Origin: Cupriavidus sp. D384
Lineage (GTDB): Bacteria; Pseudomonadota; Gammaproteobacteria; Burkholderiales; Burkholderiaceae
Direction of reading: 5' to 3'
DNA length: 64,000 nucleotides
Assembly (NCBI RefSeq): GCF_001652915.1
Contig: NZ_BBQI01000012.1
Coordinates: 1 to 64,000, forward strand
Position numbers and translations under genes: made by a program. This document shows positions 51,139 through 58,795 of the stretch, one piece after another. A model generated the notes under the pieces. That model did no database searches. It was not told the origin of the DNA and was given only the letters and a program-made list of their open reading frames with translations. Position 1 is the stretch's first letter. Each line of letters begins with the position of its first letter.

Positions 51139-52635
51139 ATGGGTCAATTTCCCAAATTGTGCATCGCAGCACACTTGATGCTTGCCATAAGCGCCTATGC
51201 GCAGACTACAGCGAACCAGACGTGGTCGGAGTTCGAGTCCTTGTTAAGCGGTCTTACGGTGGCGCAAAGCCCGGCGGACCTGCCTAAATACTTCGAACTT
51301 CCTGAGGGCTGGGTAAGAGGGCTGCGAACGATCAAGGCGAAGGCGGCAACTCGGAAGGGCGAGTTGGCGGCGTGCCTGTCGCTTCGTGCGCAAGCGCGTA
51401 CGAACGACCGTGATAAGGCGATGAAGGCCTACGCGAATCTGATGGCGACAAGGAACCAGTTGACGCCGGAGAAATTTGCCGCGATGGAGAAGGACCTCCG
51501 CCAGACCATAGAGGCGGCTGGGGCGACCGGAGTGGGCGGTCGAACGTGGGAATTTGGGGGCATTCAATACGGCGATGAGTTAAGCATCGAAGTGAGGTAC
51601 AACAAGTTCACTTGCGATGGCGAGGCGCTAGCGGCGGTCCATACTCATCCGCCCCCCGCACCCGCGCTGCCATCAGACAGCGATCTAGCTCACTTCCTCT
51701 CGAAGAAGGGACAAAGGGCCAGTCTAGTTGTTGCTGAGAAGGGTATGTGCATCGCTGTCAAGACAAAGCTGGCCGACGGAGTTCCCCCCTTGCGCGCGCG
51801 AGTGCTTCACACGGTGTACACCAATGGGCTCTCTCTCAACCGAGTCCGATCTGGCAAAGACACTGACGACGACGACTTCGCACCCGCGGTAGCTGCAGCA
51901 GCGGAAGCGACTGGAATGGGTCTCTATTGCGGAGACATAGGGGCGAGGTTGACGCGAATCTCTGCGGTCGACATTAACAAGCAAGATGATCTCTTCTATC
52001 TCGCCGCGAAAGGGTTAGAGATCGCCAGGTACTGGGCCTTCGAACAAGGCCGCGCAGCCCAATCTTCTGGTTCGGGCGGAAGCTCCATTGATTATCCTTA
52101 TGCGCCGACATTGGATCCGCGCTTCGTGACGTACCTCCGTGCCCGTTTTGGTAGTGACATCGAACCGGCCCTCACGCGTGGAGTCTCGCCGTTCGACTTC
52201 TATGCTTCTCTGCTCACGCTGGAAGCGGAAAAGATCTCATTTGGCGGGGGCTTGAACGGAATCACGGCTCCAGACTTTCGGGACGACATCGCAAAACCCT
52301 TTCTTTCAACAGCTTGCACAGTTGATGGTCGAGACTTTCTGTGCTCTGTGCGACGCGTTGGTTACGATACGACGACGGGTACTACGAAAACCATCGATTT
52401 TCGCGCGTTCTATAGATCCGCTGACCGATCGTGGTACCTCGTGGATGTCCGCGACGGCGAGCTGCGTCTTGTCGACGACGACCCGACGGATCGCTATGAA
52501 GGTGGCTGTGAATATTCCAACATGCGGTGCCGGCCGAATGGTCCCGGCACGCTGAAAGTCAAAGGCGAGGGGGTAACCTGGCGGGTGCAGTACTCCTCTG
52601 AGGGATACACAAAAACTGGAAAGGTCACAGAATGA
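51139..52635 (+). CDS. Exported JAB/MPN-like metallopeptidase-type protein
   Basis: 498 residues from ATG 51139, inside a longer frame that begins at 51112. Sec signal peptide at 1-21 (cleavage after AYA). Residues ~140-200 hold H-T-H at 168-170, then S179 and D182, the H-x-H-x(8)-S-x-x-D spacing close to the JAMM zinc motif of JAB isopeptidases and RadC/DUF4329 domains. The C-terminal half is of unknown fold with four Cys. Its stop overlaps the next gene's start (52632). Zinc-dependent cleavage in the periplasm or outside the cell is inferred. Confidence 0.6.
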   Translation: MGQFPKLCIAAHLMLAISAYAQTTANQTWSEFESLLSGLTVAQSPADLPKYFELPEGWVRGLRTIKAKAATRKGELAACLSLRAQARTNDRDKAMKAYANLMATRNQLTPEKFAAMEKDLRQTIEAAGATGVGGRTWEFGGIQYGDELSIEVRYNKFTCDGEALAAVHTHPPPAPALPSDSDLAHFLSKKGQRASLVVAEKGMCIAVKTKLADGVPPLRARVLHTVYTNGLSLNRVRSGKDTDDDDFAPAVAAAAEATGMGLYCGDIGARLTRISAVDINKQDDLFYLAAKGLEIARYWAFEQGRAAQSSGSGGSSIDYPYAPTLDPRFVTYLRARFGSDIEPALTRGVSPFDFYASLLTLEAEKISFGGGLNGITAPDFRDDIAKPFLSTACTVDGRDFLCSVRRVGYDTTTGTTKTIDFRAFYRSADRSWYLVDVRDGELRLVDDDPTDRYEGGCEYSNMRCRPNGPGTLKVKGEGVTWRVQYSSEGYTKTGKVTE

Positions 52636-53678
52636 AAATGATCAAGACTTTGGCGGCTGCCTCCTTCCTCACGTTGATCTCTTCGGCTCACGCGCTGGGC
52701 GTTAAGGTGGAGTTGCGCCGTCTCGAAGCCACCTATGAACTCGCCTCCCTATCGATGCCTTGGGCGACCGTCGTTCATGAGTACAAGTCAAGGACGCTTT
52801 ATAGCAACTCCCTTGGGCTGGGCTGGTGCAACGCCATCCACGTCAAGGACGGCGGCAAGGACGTTCACATCGACCTTGAGACCCGAGCGGTGATCAACGG
52901 GCAGGCGATCACTATCGAGAACTGTGGGTCGCGCAAGGAGATCGGGGATGCGAATCGATTCGAGGTGGAGGCCAACTTCCGGGCTTCGGCCCAGGGACGC
53001 CCGCTGCGTGACCTGGCTAAGAACGCGATACCGGTTGAGCTCACCAGTCCTTCGACGTATGAGACCGTCCGGCTCGGCGTAAAACAGATCGAGGTCTGGC
53101 AACCGGGCATGGCTATCCCTTCCAAGACCTACGACTGGGATGGGAATCTGACCTCGGTTGCGGGCATGCCCGTTCAACTCGGCGCGGACGGCCGGGTGCA
53201 GTCGATTACCGGGCCGTCCGATGGCGCGATCACCTTCTCCTACCAGGGGGCGGCTCTTCAGAGCGTCAGCAGCAGCGGCGGTTACAAGGCTCAGTTCGAG
53301 GTGAAGGATGGCGAGTTGGCAGCGATCGACAACGCCTGGCGGAAGCGCTATGAGCTCTCGTATAGCCCCGGCCGCAATCTCCAGACTGTTCGCTATCCGG
53401 ACAACACTCAGTTCACGTTCTTCTATGACGAGAAGGCGGACACCGTCACCGGCTTCCTGAATCGAAACGGCTGTATGGAGACGTATAGCCACATCGCCGG
53501 CCAGGACGTGAATCACTACAAGGTACAGGCCACCCTGATGTGCAACGGCACTCTGACGCAGGATCGGACGGCTTCCTTTGTCTTCGCGCCAGACGGGACG
53601 CTGCTTGAGGAAAAGGAATCGGTGCTCAAGGCAACGCGGAGCGAAGAGATGCGGGAGAAGGTCTATCCCAAGGACTGA
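52632..53678 (+). CDS. Exported RHS/YD-repeat-type protein
   Basis: 348 residues with a signal peptide (1-22). YKSRTLYSNSLGLGWC (51-66) matches the Y-x-S-R-x-L-Y...G-x-G-W-C motif of RHS proteins. YD-like repeats follow (TYDWDGNLTSV ~167, RYPDNTQFTFFYDEK ~254). It is far shorter than a full RHS shell (>1000 residues) and has no toxin domain. Translation is coupled to the JAB-like gene, so the two probably act as a pair outside the cytoplasm. Confidence 0.7.
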   Translation: MKMIKTLAAASFLTLISSAHALGVKVELRRLEATYELASLSMPWATVVHEYKSRTLYSNSLGLGWCNAIHVKDGGKDVHIDLETRAVINGQAITIENCGSRKEIGDANRFEVEANFRASAQGRPLRDLAKNAIPVELTSPSTYETVRLGVKQIEVWQPGMAIPSKTYDWDGNLTSVAGMPVQLGADGRVQSITGPSDGAITFSYQGAALQSVSSSGGYKAQFEVKDGELAAIDNAWRKRYELSYSPGRNLQTVRYPDNTQFTFFYDEKADTVTGFLNRNGCMETYSHIAGQDVNHYKVQATLMCNGTLTQDRTASFVFAPDGTLLEEKESVLKATRSEEMREKVYPKD

Positions 53679-53850
53679 GTGCCAGTCCAGGGCGGGCATG
53701 AGGGGAGGCAAGGGGCGCACGACGAACCCGGTTGAGGTGTTTCGCGATCGAGAAATGGGGCTACCCCTGCGCTGGCCCGCGGCATAGCAACGCCCACGGC
53801 CTGACCGAGGTATAGCTGGCCTGTACGTAAGCTACTTCCCACTGGGCGAT

Positions 53851-54102
53851 CTAATCCGGCGTCATCCCTTCGTACTTGCTGACCCCATAGGCATCGAGCA
53901 GGTGCGCCCCGAGCTCTCCGATGTTGCGAAAATAGTCCGTATAGACGTAGCTCTGCCGGTTACTGCGCGAGGCGACGTCTGGGTTCCCTCCCTTAAGGAG
54001 GTATCCGCCTATTTGGTAGGTTCCCATCCGTATGCGCATCATCCCCCTACCGATGATGTGTAGCAGGCCTGCGATCTCTTTGAGGAGGGCGGCTTGGTGC
54101 AT
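53851..54102 (-). CDS. Hypothetical protein, 83 residues
   Basis: From ATG 54102 (MHQAALLKEIAGLLHIIGRG), a helical, soluble protein. It follows the DUF5983-like reading frame on the same strand and may share the transcript started near element F. Function unknown. Confidence 0.5.
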   Translation of the reverse strand: MHQAALLKEIAGLLHIIGRGMMRIRMGTYQIGGYLLKGGNPDVASRSNRQSYVYTDYFRNIGELGAHLLDAYGVSKYEGMTPD

Positions 54103-54205
54103 GCGTAGGCGTGTGGGTGGCAGTGGGGCTGTGCGCTCCTGGGGTGAAGAGGCACAGACCCAATGGGCTATGCCCCCGATGGGTGAAAGAACTGGTAGTA
54201 CTGAG

Positions 54206-54475
54206 CTACCAATCAAAGAGCGGCAAGCCGACAAGGCAATCTGCATCCGCGTCGAAATGGAGCAGCGTAATGCCCAGCGCTATGACATGCCGAAGCACAG
54301 TCTCGAGATCATCAGGGATCCGCCGGGGCCCGCCGTGTGGTGCGTCAGGATCGACAACACGCACAAAGCAGCCGGCATCCGTCGCCGCGAGTACGGGATA
54401 ACTAGTGAATCCGCAAGCGGTAGCCTGCGTCAGGTGAGCCGTGGAAAGAGAAACGTAGAAATCGACGGCATACCG
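54206..54475 (-). pseudogene. DUF5983-like reading frame without a start codon
   Basis: The frame reads VDFYVSLSTAHLTQATA near its start and PDDLETVLRHVIALGITLLH, then LVGLPLFDW at the end. These match DUF5983-type proteins (S-T-A-H-L-T ... L-P-E-D-L ... GLPxxDW) found on plasmids. No in-frame ATG, GTG or TTG precedes the motif; the ATG at 54482 is in another frame. Either a base is missing or an unusual start is used. Element F lies about 80 nt upstream. Confidence 0.5.
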
Positions 54476-54538
54476 TCACCATGAAAAGAAAACGGGACTT
54501 CCATCGCCCGGCCAGGGAAGAAAGCCCCGGTGGGAGTG

Positions 54539-54585
54539 GCCTGCTGTTGCAGGCAGGTCGATGCGTCAACGACGCGAGAGATTCA
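54539..54585 (-). promoter_or_regulatory. Leader element copy F
   Basis: Plus-strand GTCGATGCGTC-aac-GACGCG at 54557-54576. Second hairpin GCCTGC-tgtt-GCAGGC at 54539-54554. A possible -10 (TATCAT) lies upstream on the minus strand. It is placed just after the PRTRC terminator. Confidence 0.75.
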
Positions 54586-54603
54586 CCATGATAGCAGCGC
54601 GCA

Positions 54604-54637
54604 AAAGAGAAAAGCCACTCCCTTTTGGGGAGCGGCT
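54604..54637 (-). terminator. Intrinsic terminator of the PRTRC operon
   Basis: Stem AGCCaCTCCC/GGGGAGcGGCT with a TTTT-rich loop, then CTTTTCTCTTTT on the minus strand, immediately past the ThiF stop. Confidence 0.85.
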
Positions 54638-54639
54638 GT

Positions 54640-55443
54640 TCAAACGGATTGTCGCGGTTTGCGTTTGGCACGGGCTTTGGTCGCGCTCAGCTTATAGCCG
54701 AAGCGCTCCCAGGCAACCGGATCCAGCGGCAGCGGGCTGGTGCGCCCTGTGGCCAGACTTACGAATGCGCCGCAGTACTGCAGCTTCCCAGTGCGGAACA
54801 ACGTCCACAGCAGGTTGTACGCCTGTACCGCAATCACCGGATTAATCACAAGCGATTGCTTCTGCAGCGCCTCGGCCATCGAGCAGGACGGCGCGGTGTC
54901 GGCCTTATCCCCTTTCGGATCCATCAGCTCCGGATACAGGTCTCCTACATGGGGAAGCCGTTCCGCGGCTGGGCCACCGACCTGGCCGAGGATCACCTGC
55001 CCACTGTCCGACTCGTTACCGCAGTCGAGATAGTACCCACCCTCGCCACGTTGCATCGCGTCGACGATCGCCTTGCGGGCGCTCCGCGTGTCGACACAGC
55101 CGATCACCAGGTCGCAGTCAAAGCGGTCGTCATTCCCAATCCGACGTGTCTCGGCGTCCCACCGCGTACCCATCAGGTTGTTCAGGCGATTTACAATGAG
55201 CGTCGCTTTGGGCTGCCCCACATCAACCGGGTAGAACCCCTGGCGGCCGACATTGGTCTCGCTGACGGTGTCGTCATCGTAGACCGTACAGTCGATACCG
55301 CCCGGGTGTCCTAGCTCCAGCATGGCGTGATGCAGCCGCGCGAGGTTAGGTAGCAAGGCGCTGCCGGTGCCACCAGCGCCCACAACAGCTACTTGCCATG
55401 CGCGGGTGGTCATTTCAGCGGGGATACGATGGACGAAGGTCAT
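54640..55443 (-). CDS. PRTRC system ThiF-family E1-like protein
   Basis: 267 residues. The Rossmann nucleotide motif GAGGTG is at 22-27, with DDDTVSETNVGRQGF typical of E1/ThiF/MoeB adenylation enzymes. Family knowledge: these enzymes adenylate the C-terminus of a ubiquitin-like protein. The Ubl here is probably PRTRC protein C. It is the last gene of the operon; its start overlaps the stop of the A gene by ATGA. The residues at the usual zinc site look incomplete, as in other PRTRC ThiFs. Confidence 0.9.
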   Translation of the reverse strand: MTFVHRIPAEMTTRAWQVAVVGAGGTGSALLPNLARLHHAMLELGHPGGIDCTVYDDDTVSETNVGRQGFYPVDVGQPKATLIVNRLNNLMGTRWDAETRRIGNDDRFDCDLVIGCVDTRSARKAIVDAMQRGEGGYYLDCGNESDSGQVILGQVGGPAAERLPHVGDLYPELMDPKGDKADTAPSCSMAEALQKQSLVINPVIAVQAYNLLWTLFRTGKLQYCGAFVSLATGRTSPLPLDPVAWERFGYKLSATKARAKRKPRQSV

Positions 55444-56081
55444 GCCAGCACCTCCTCTCGCACCGCGTCATGCCATTCGCTTGGAACCCTCTCGACGTTC
55501 TCGAAGATTCCCTTGGCGCAGAGCCGCAACGCGAGCGATGGCACATCGGCATCGCAATTGCCCATCACGAACGCGAACTTCACGTCGTGCTGGTCATCGG
55601 CATTGTCCGTTGGCGAAAACCCAGCTGCGTGGCGACCATGCGAATGGCAGTCCACCACCAGGACCTCGCCAGTTTCAAGCGACGGACGGTCATAATTCAG
55701 GTGACCGCCGCTGTGGTCCAGGATTCGCACGGGGACCAGTCGGAATGCCCCTGTTGCGGCATTCCAGACGATCCACGCGCCCGTTTCCTTGGGATGCCCA
55801 GCACGTGCCATCGCGGCGAACTCGCCGATCAGGTCAGCTGGAACTCGCCCGCAGCGTAGCTCGGTGGCTTCCACCACCTCGCCATAGGGGATTGCCGTGC
55901 GGTACTGGAAGGCACCGAGACGACGAACGACGCGCAGCCAGGGCCGCGCGAATTCCAGAAAGACACCGTTGGCAGCAATGAGCAGACGCTCGCCGGGGTG
56001 TTCCATGGTGGCCAGCGCACCGAAGCGCGGGACCATCACGGACGGAAAAGACTGCTGCAGAGCAGCGTCAGCAGGATGCAT
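55440..56081 (-). CDS. PRTRC system protein A (JAB-like)
   Basis: 213 residues from ATG 56081, with AAGGAG upstream. A JAB/MPN isopeptidase-type motif is intact: H146-S-H148-x(7)-S156-x-x-D159 in CHSHGRHAAGFSPTD. JAB proteins cut after or remove ubiquitin-like modifiers, so it may process or deconjugate PRTRC C. It lies 2 nt after the B gene and overlaps the ThiF start. Confidence 0.88.
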   Translation of the reverse strand: MHPADAALQQSFPSVMVPRFGALATMEHPGERLLIAANGVFLEFARPWLRVVRRLGAFQYRTAIPYGEVVEATELRCGRVPADLIGEFAAMARAGHPKETGAWIVWNAATGAFRLVPVRILDHSGGHLNYDRPSLETGEVLVVDCHSHGRHAAGFSPTDNADDQHDVKFAFVMGNCDADVPSLALRLCAKGIFENVERVPSEWHDAVREEVLA

Positions 56082-56083
56082 GG

Positions 56084-56803
56084 TTACAACTCCTTTCGGC
56101 CGGCGATCAGATCGGCCAGCGTGGATTTCATGGGAACGAGGACTTGCTTGGGAAAGTCGGGAAACCGACCGTCCAGCATGTCCTTCCAGAAGGCATAGGC
56201 GCCGCGCTTGTACTTGACGCGCTTACCGCCGTGATTGGGATGGGTGAACGCCGAGTTGAAGAACCCGTCTTCCCATCCGGTAATCGAGGCCACGTCGATC
56301 TGCTTTGGCACATGTGCCGAGCCAATGCAGATCTTCCCGTGGTCCCACGTGTTGAAGTACGGCGGCTCGAACAGTTCGCTTTCCGGTACCGGGCGCTCCT
56401 CCCCTTTCAGGGCGAAGACCTTGAAGCCAGATTGCGACGCCTGGAAGACCAACGCCGGGTGCGAAACAATGGCGCTACGCTCGCCCAACTCCTTGCATTT
56501 GAAAAATACGCGACGTCGGGTGGCTGGGCACCACCACGTCACGGCACTCGGACTGATCGACAGCACGTTGGGTGTCAGGAACTCGCTCTTGGGAAGGGCA
56601 TGCTCTGCTACCTCGCGAACGGCGTGGATCAGAGCCATGCGGTTCAGTGGCACGCCAGCGCCAATCACCGGCCGCCCGGAGGCTTCCGCTTCGATGCGAT
56701 GGGCCGTTGCATACGAAAACTGTCCCGGTGCCGTCCCATAAAGCAAAATGGCCCCCTGCAGGGCCACCTCATGCGACCGCGAAGCGGTCAGGATTGCGGC
56801 CAT
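56084..56803 (-). CDS. PRTRC system protein B (E2-like)
   Basis: 239 residues from ATG 56803, chosen because AAGGAGG lies 5 nt upstream; a longer start at 56818 would include that site. PPYFNTWDHGKICIGSAHVP has the P-x-[FY]-N...G-x-[IV]-C-x-G pattern of prokaryotic E2-like (UBC-fold) proteins, with the Cys as probable active site. It would carry the activated Ubl from ThiF. It overlaps no gene but starts 11 nt after the F stop. Confidence 0.85.
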   Translation of the reverse strand: MAAILTASRSHEVALQGAILLYGTAPGQFSYATAHRIEAEASGRPVIGAGVPLNRMALIHAVREVAEHALPKSEFLTPNVLSISPSAVTWWCPATRRRVFFKCKELGERSAIVSHPALVFQASQSGFKVFALKGEERPVPESELFEPPYFNTWDHGKICIGSAHVPKQIDVASITGWEDGFFNSAFTHPNHGGKRVKYKRGAYAFWKDMLDGRFPDFPKQVLVPMKSTLADLIAGRKEL

Positions 56804-56814
56804 ACGGCCTCCTT

Positions 56815-57948
56815 TCAAATGAAATGTTCAAGAACCCGATCCAGTAGTGCGATCAGCTTGAGGGTCTCGTGCAGAGCGCTGTACTGGGCCCGGATGGACT
56901 TGGGCTTGTCAGCGAACGGAATGAAGCATTGAAAATACGTGGCATAGCCGCCGTTGTTGGCGCACTCGAAGTGGTCGTCGAGCACTTCGCCAACGTAGTC
57001 GCTGTGCTGGTAGGCGATCGTCGCAGCGGAGTACGCCGGTTCTGCCCACTGTGCATTACGCATGAGGGATGCATCTCCCATCCGTTCCAACGCCAGATCC
57101 AGGTCCGCCAGTGCGCTACAGAATCCGCCGCGCCAGTCATCCTGGCCCCGGCGCGCGAGCTGTCGTAGCTTCCTGCGGCTCAGTAGCGTGAATGGCCAGT
57201 CAGGTCGCGCCCACTGCCACTTTGGAAGTACTTCATCAGGCGCGATCGCCGCCCGCACCACGGAAGGCAGATACCGATCAATGTCCGGATCGTCGGCGCC
57301 AAACCGTTCCTTAAGGTGCTCCCGCGCCTCTTCGTCATCGGTTAGCGTCTCGTAGTCCCAATGCCATCGACCAAACATATCCAGCAAATCATCAGGTGTG
57401 CGAACGTGCAGCGATTTGCAAGCGGCCGCCCGGATCAGATGGAACGTCATGTGCACCAGCGACGGATCGAGTTGACGCAACGCGTCGGCACGCTCTGCAG
57501 TGAGCGTGTAGACGGTTTCCTCTTCCAGCCGGATCCCGAGATACAGCGACGAGCGGTCTTGCATGTCGAAGCCGAACTCGGATATCTCAACGTCAACCGC
57601 AGCCTGATCCACCAGGGCGAAGTCGAAACTGAGCACCTTCGTCGTGGGAACGCGCGTGGCAAGCCACGCATGGAATGCCTGAGCGAAGGCATCCCCAGCG
57701 CCAGACGCGTTCGAGACGTGGCTGGCGTTGAGCACGCCTGCTTTGAACTGCTCGATGACGAGGTCCTTGACGTCCACTTCATCCCCGAAGGCCAGAAGCG
57801 CACGGCTGGGGGTTCCCTCCGGGATGGCAGGGAGCGTCAGAAAATCGTGGGCAGGTCGACGTTTGGCAACGGGATGCTGTCGCGCAGGCGTCCATGCGGG
57901 TTGTCCTGCATCGACCGCTGAAACAAACGACCGAGGGTCGAACAGCAT
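56815..57948 (-). CDS. PRTRC system protein F
   Basis: 377 residues from ATG 57948, with GGAG upstream. The layout matches the family: Pro-rich N-terminus, a helical mid-part (HVSNASGAGDAFAQAFHAWL) and a conserved C-terminus (GGYATYFQCFIPFADKP). Biochemical role unknown. A terminator-like hairpin stands just before its start, separating it from the C gene. Confidence 0.85.
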   Translation of the reverse strand: MLFDPRSFVSAVDAGQPAWTPARQHPVAKRRPAHDFLTLPAIPEGTPSRALLAFGDEVDVKDLVIEQFKAGVLNASHVSNASGAGDAFAQAFHAWLATRVPTTKVLSFDFALVDQAAVDVEISEFGFDMQDRSSLYLGIRLEEETVYTLTAERADALRQLDPSLVHMTFHLIRAAACKSLHVRTPDDLLDMFGRWHWDYETLTDDEEAREHLKERFGADDPDIDRYLPSVVRAAIAPDEVLPKWQWARPDWPFTLLSRRKLRQLARRGQDDWRGGFCSALADLDLALERMGDASLMRNAQWAEPAYSAATIAYQHSDYVGEVLDDHFECANNGGYATYFQCFIPFADKPKSIRAQYSALHETLKLIALLDRVLEHFI

Positions 57949-57967
57949 TGTTGAGTCTCCTCAGAAT

Positions 57968-57993
57968 GCAAAAAAACCGCCCTCTCGGGCGGC
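57968..57993 (-). terminator. Terminator-like hairpin inside the PRTRC operon
   Basis: Stem CCGCCC/GGGCGG with loop TCTC and a run of eight T on the minus strand lies between the C and F genes. It would lower expression of F-B-A-ThiF relative to ParB-E-C. Confidence 0.8.
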
Positions 57994-58038
57994 TTCGTAG
58001 TGGAAGAGAACTGGCCGGAGGCCAGTGCTTTCATCAGG

Positions 58039-58263
58039 TCAGACTTGCGCATATGCGCCCTTGGCGCCAGCGGCGCGGACGAACGTGTAGCGAGCGATGC
58101 CGCCCTTCACTTCCGGGCCGTCCACCGCGGCGGTGGTCAGCTCCGGGTACTGGGCAGAATAGACATCGCGCACTTGGTCGGGCGAGAACTGCGGGCCCAC
58201 ATCAGGCAACGTCATACCGTTGTAGGAAAACTCACGGGTGAGATGCGTAACTTCGAGTGCCAT
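58039..58263 (-). CDS. PRTRC system protein C (ubiquitin-like)
   Basis: 74 residues with LEVTHLTREFSYNGMTLPDV and the SPDQVRDVYSAQYPELTTA helix, as in the PRTRC C family, which has a beta-grasp (ubiquitin-like) fold. It ends KGAYAQV rather than in Gly-Gly; JAB trimming or another acceptor site may be needed. It starts 12 nt after the E stop. Confidence 0.88.
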   Translation of the reverse strand: MALEVTHLTREFSYNGMTLPDVGPQFSPDQVRDVYSAQYPELTTAAVDGPEVKGGIARYTFVRAAGAKGAYAQV

Positions 58264-58275
58264 GGCAGTTCTCCT

Positions 58276-58722
58276 TTACAGCAGGGAAGCAAGGTCGGTA
58301 CCGGTGGAAGCCGGTGTGCTCGCGTCGGCTTTCGTCTCCGGTTGCGCTCCGCCACCGCTTTCTGCTTCGTCTTTGTCACCGGCATCGCTAGTGGCGTCGG
58401 ACGTCGAGGGCGACGCGGCCTTGGCCAGCGCCTTCGTCGCCTTGGACGATTGCGCGGACGTGGCAGCATCGAGAATCGACTTCGTTGCCTCGGCCTGCTC
58501 GGCAAGCGAGCGATGGGCTTCGGTTACGCTGGTGACGGCCGCCGCAAACTCGGCATCCAGTTCCGCCGGCGTAGCCGACAGGATCAGAGGCCGGGACAGT
58601 GCGGGGTCAGCAGCGTCTTTGATGACGGGCATCACAACAACGGACATCGTGTCGCCTTGCATGGTCAGCGTGAGCACGACCTTGTCGCTCGCGCGAACGA
58701 GCGGGATCAATTGGGTGAACAT
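58276..58722 (-). CDS. PRTRC system protein E
   Basis: 148 residues from ATG 58722, with AAGGA upstream. The N-terminal part MFTQLIPLVRASDKVVLTLT then VVVMPVIKDAADPAL matches PRTRC E. The C-terminal half is a low-complexity Ala/Lys/Ser/Asp tail. Role unknown. It sits between ParB and C. Confidence 0.85.
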   Translation of the reverse strand: MFTQLIPLVRASDKVVLTLTMQGDTMSVVVMPVIKDAADPALSRPLILSATPAELDAEFAAAVTSVTEAHRSLAEQAEATKSILDAATSAQSSKATKALAKAASPSTSDATSDAGDKDEAESGGGAQPETKADASTPASTGTDLASLL

Positions 58723-58750
58723 GGTGAATCCTTTTGGGGAATGAAATGAC

Positions 58751-58774
58751 AGAGGGCGCCGACTGGCGCCCTCT
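58751..58774. other. Perfect hairpin between parB and E
   Basis: 10-bp stem AGAGGGCGCC-gact-GGCGCCCTCT without a T-run, in the short gap between the ParB and E genes. It may stabilise the upstream mRNA or be a processing site. Confidence 0.7.
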
Positions 58775-58795
58775 GCAGATGGATAGGTGAACGGA

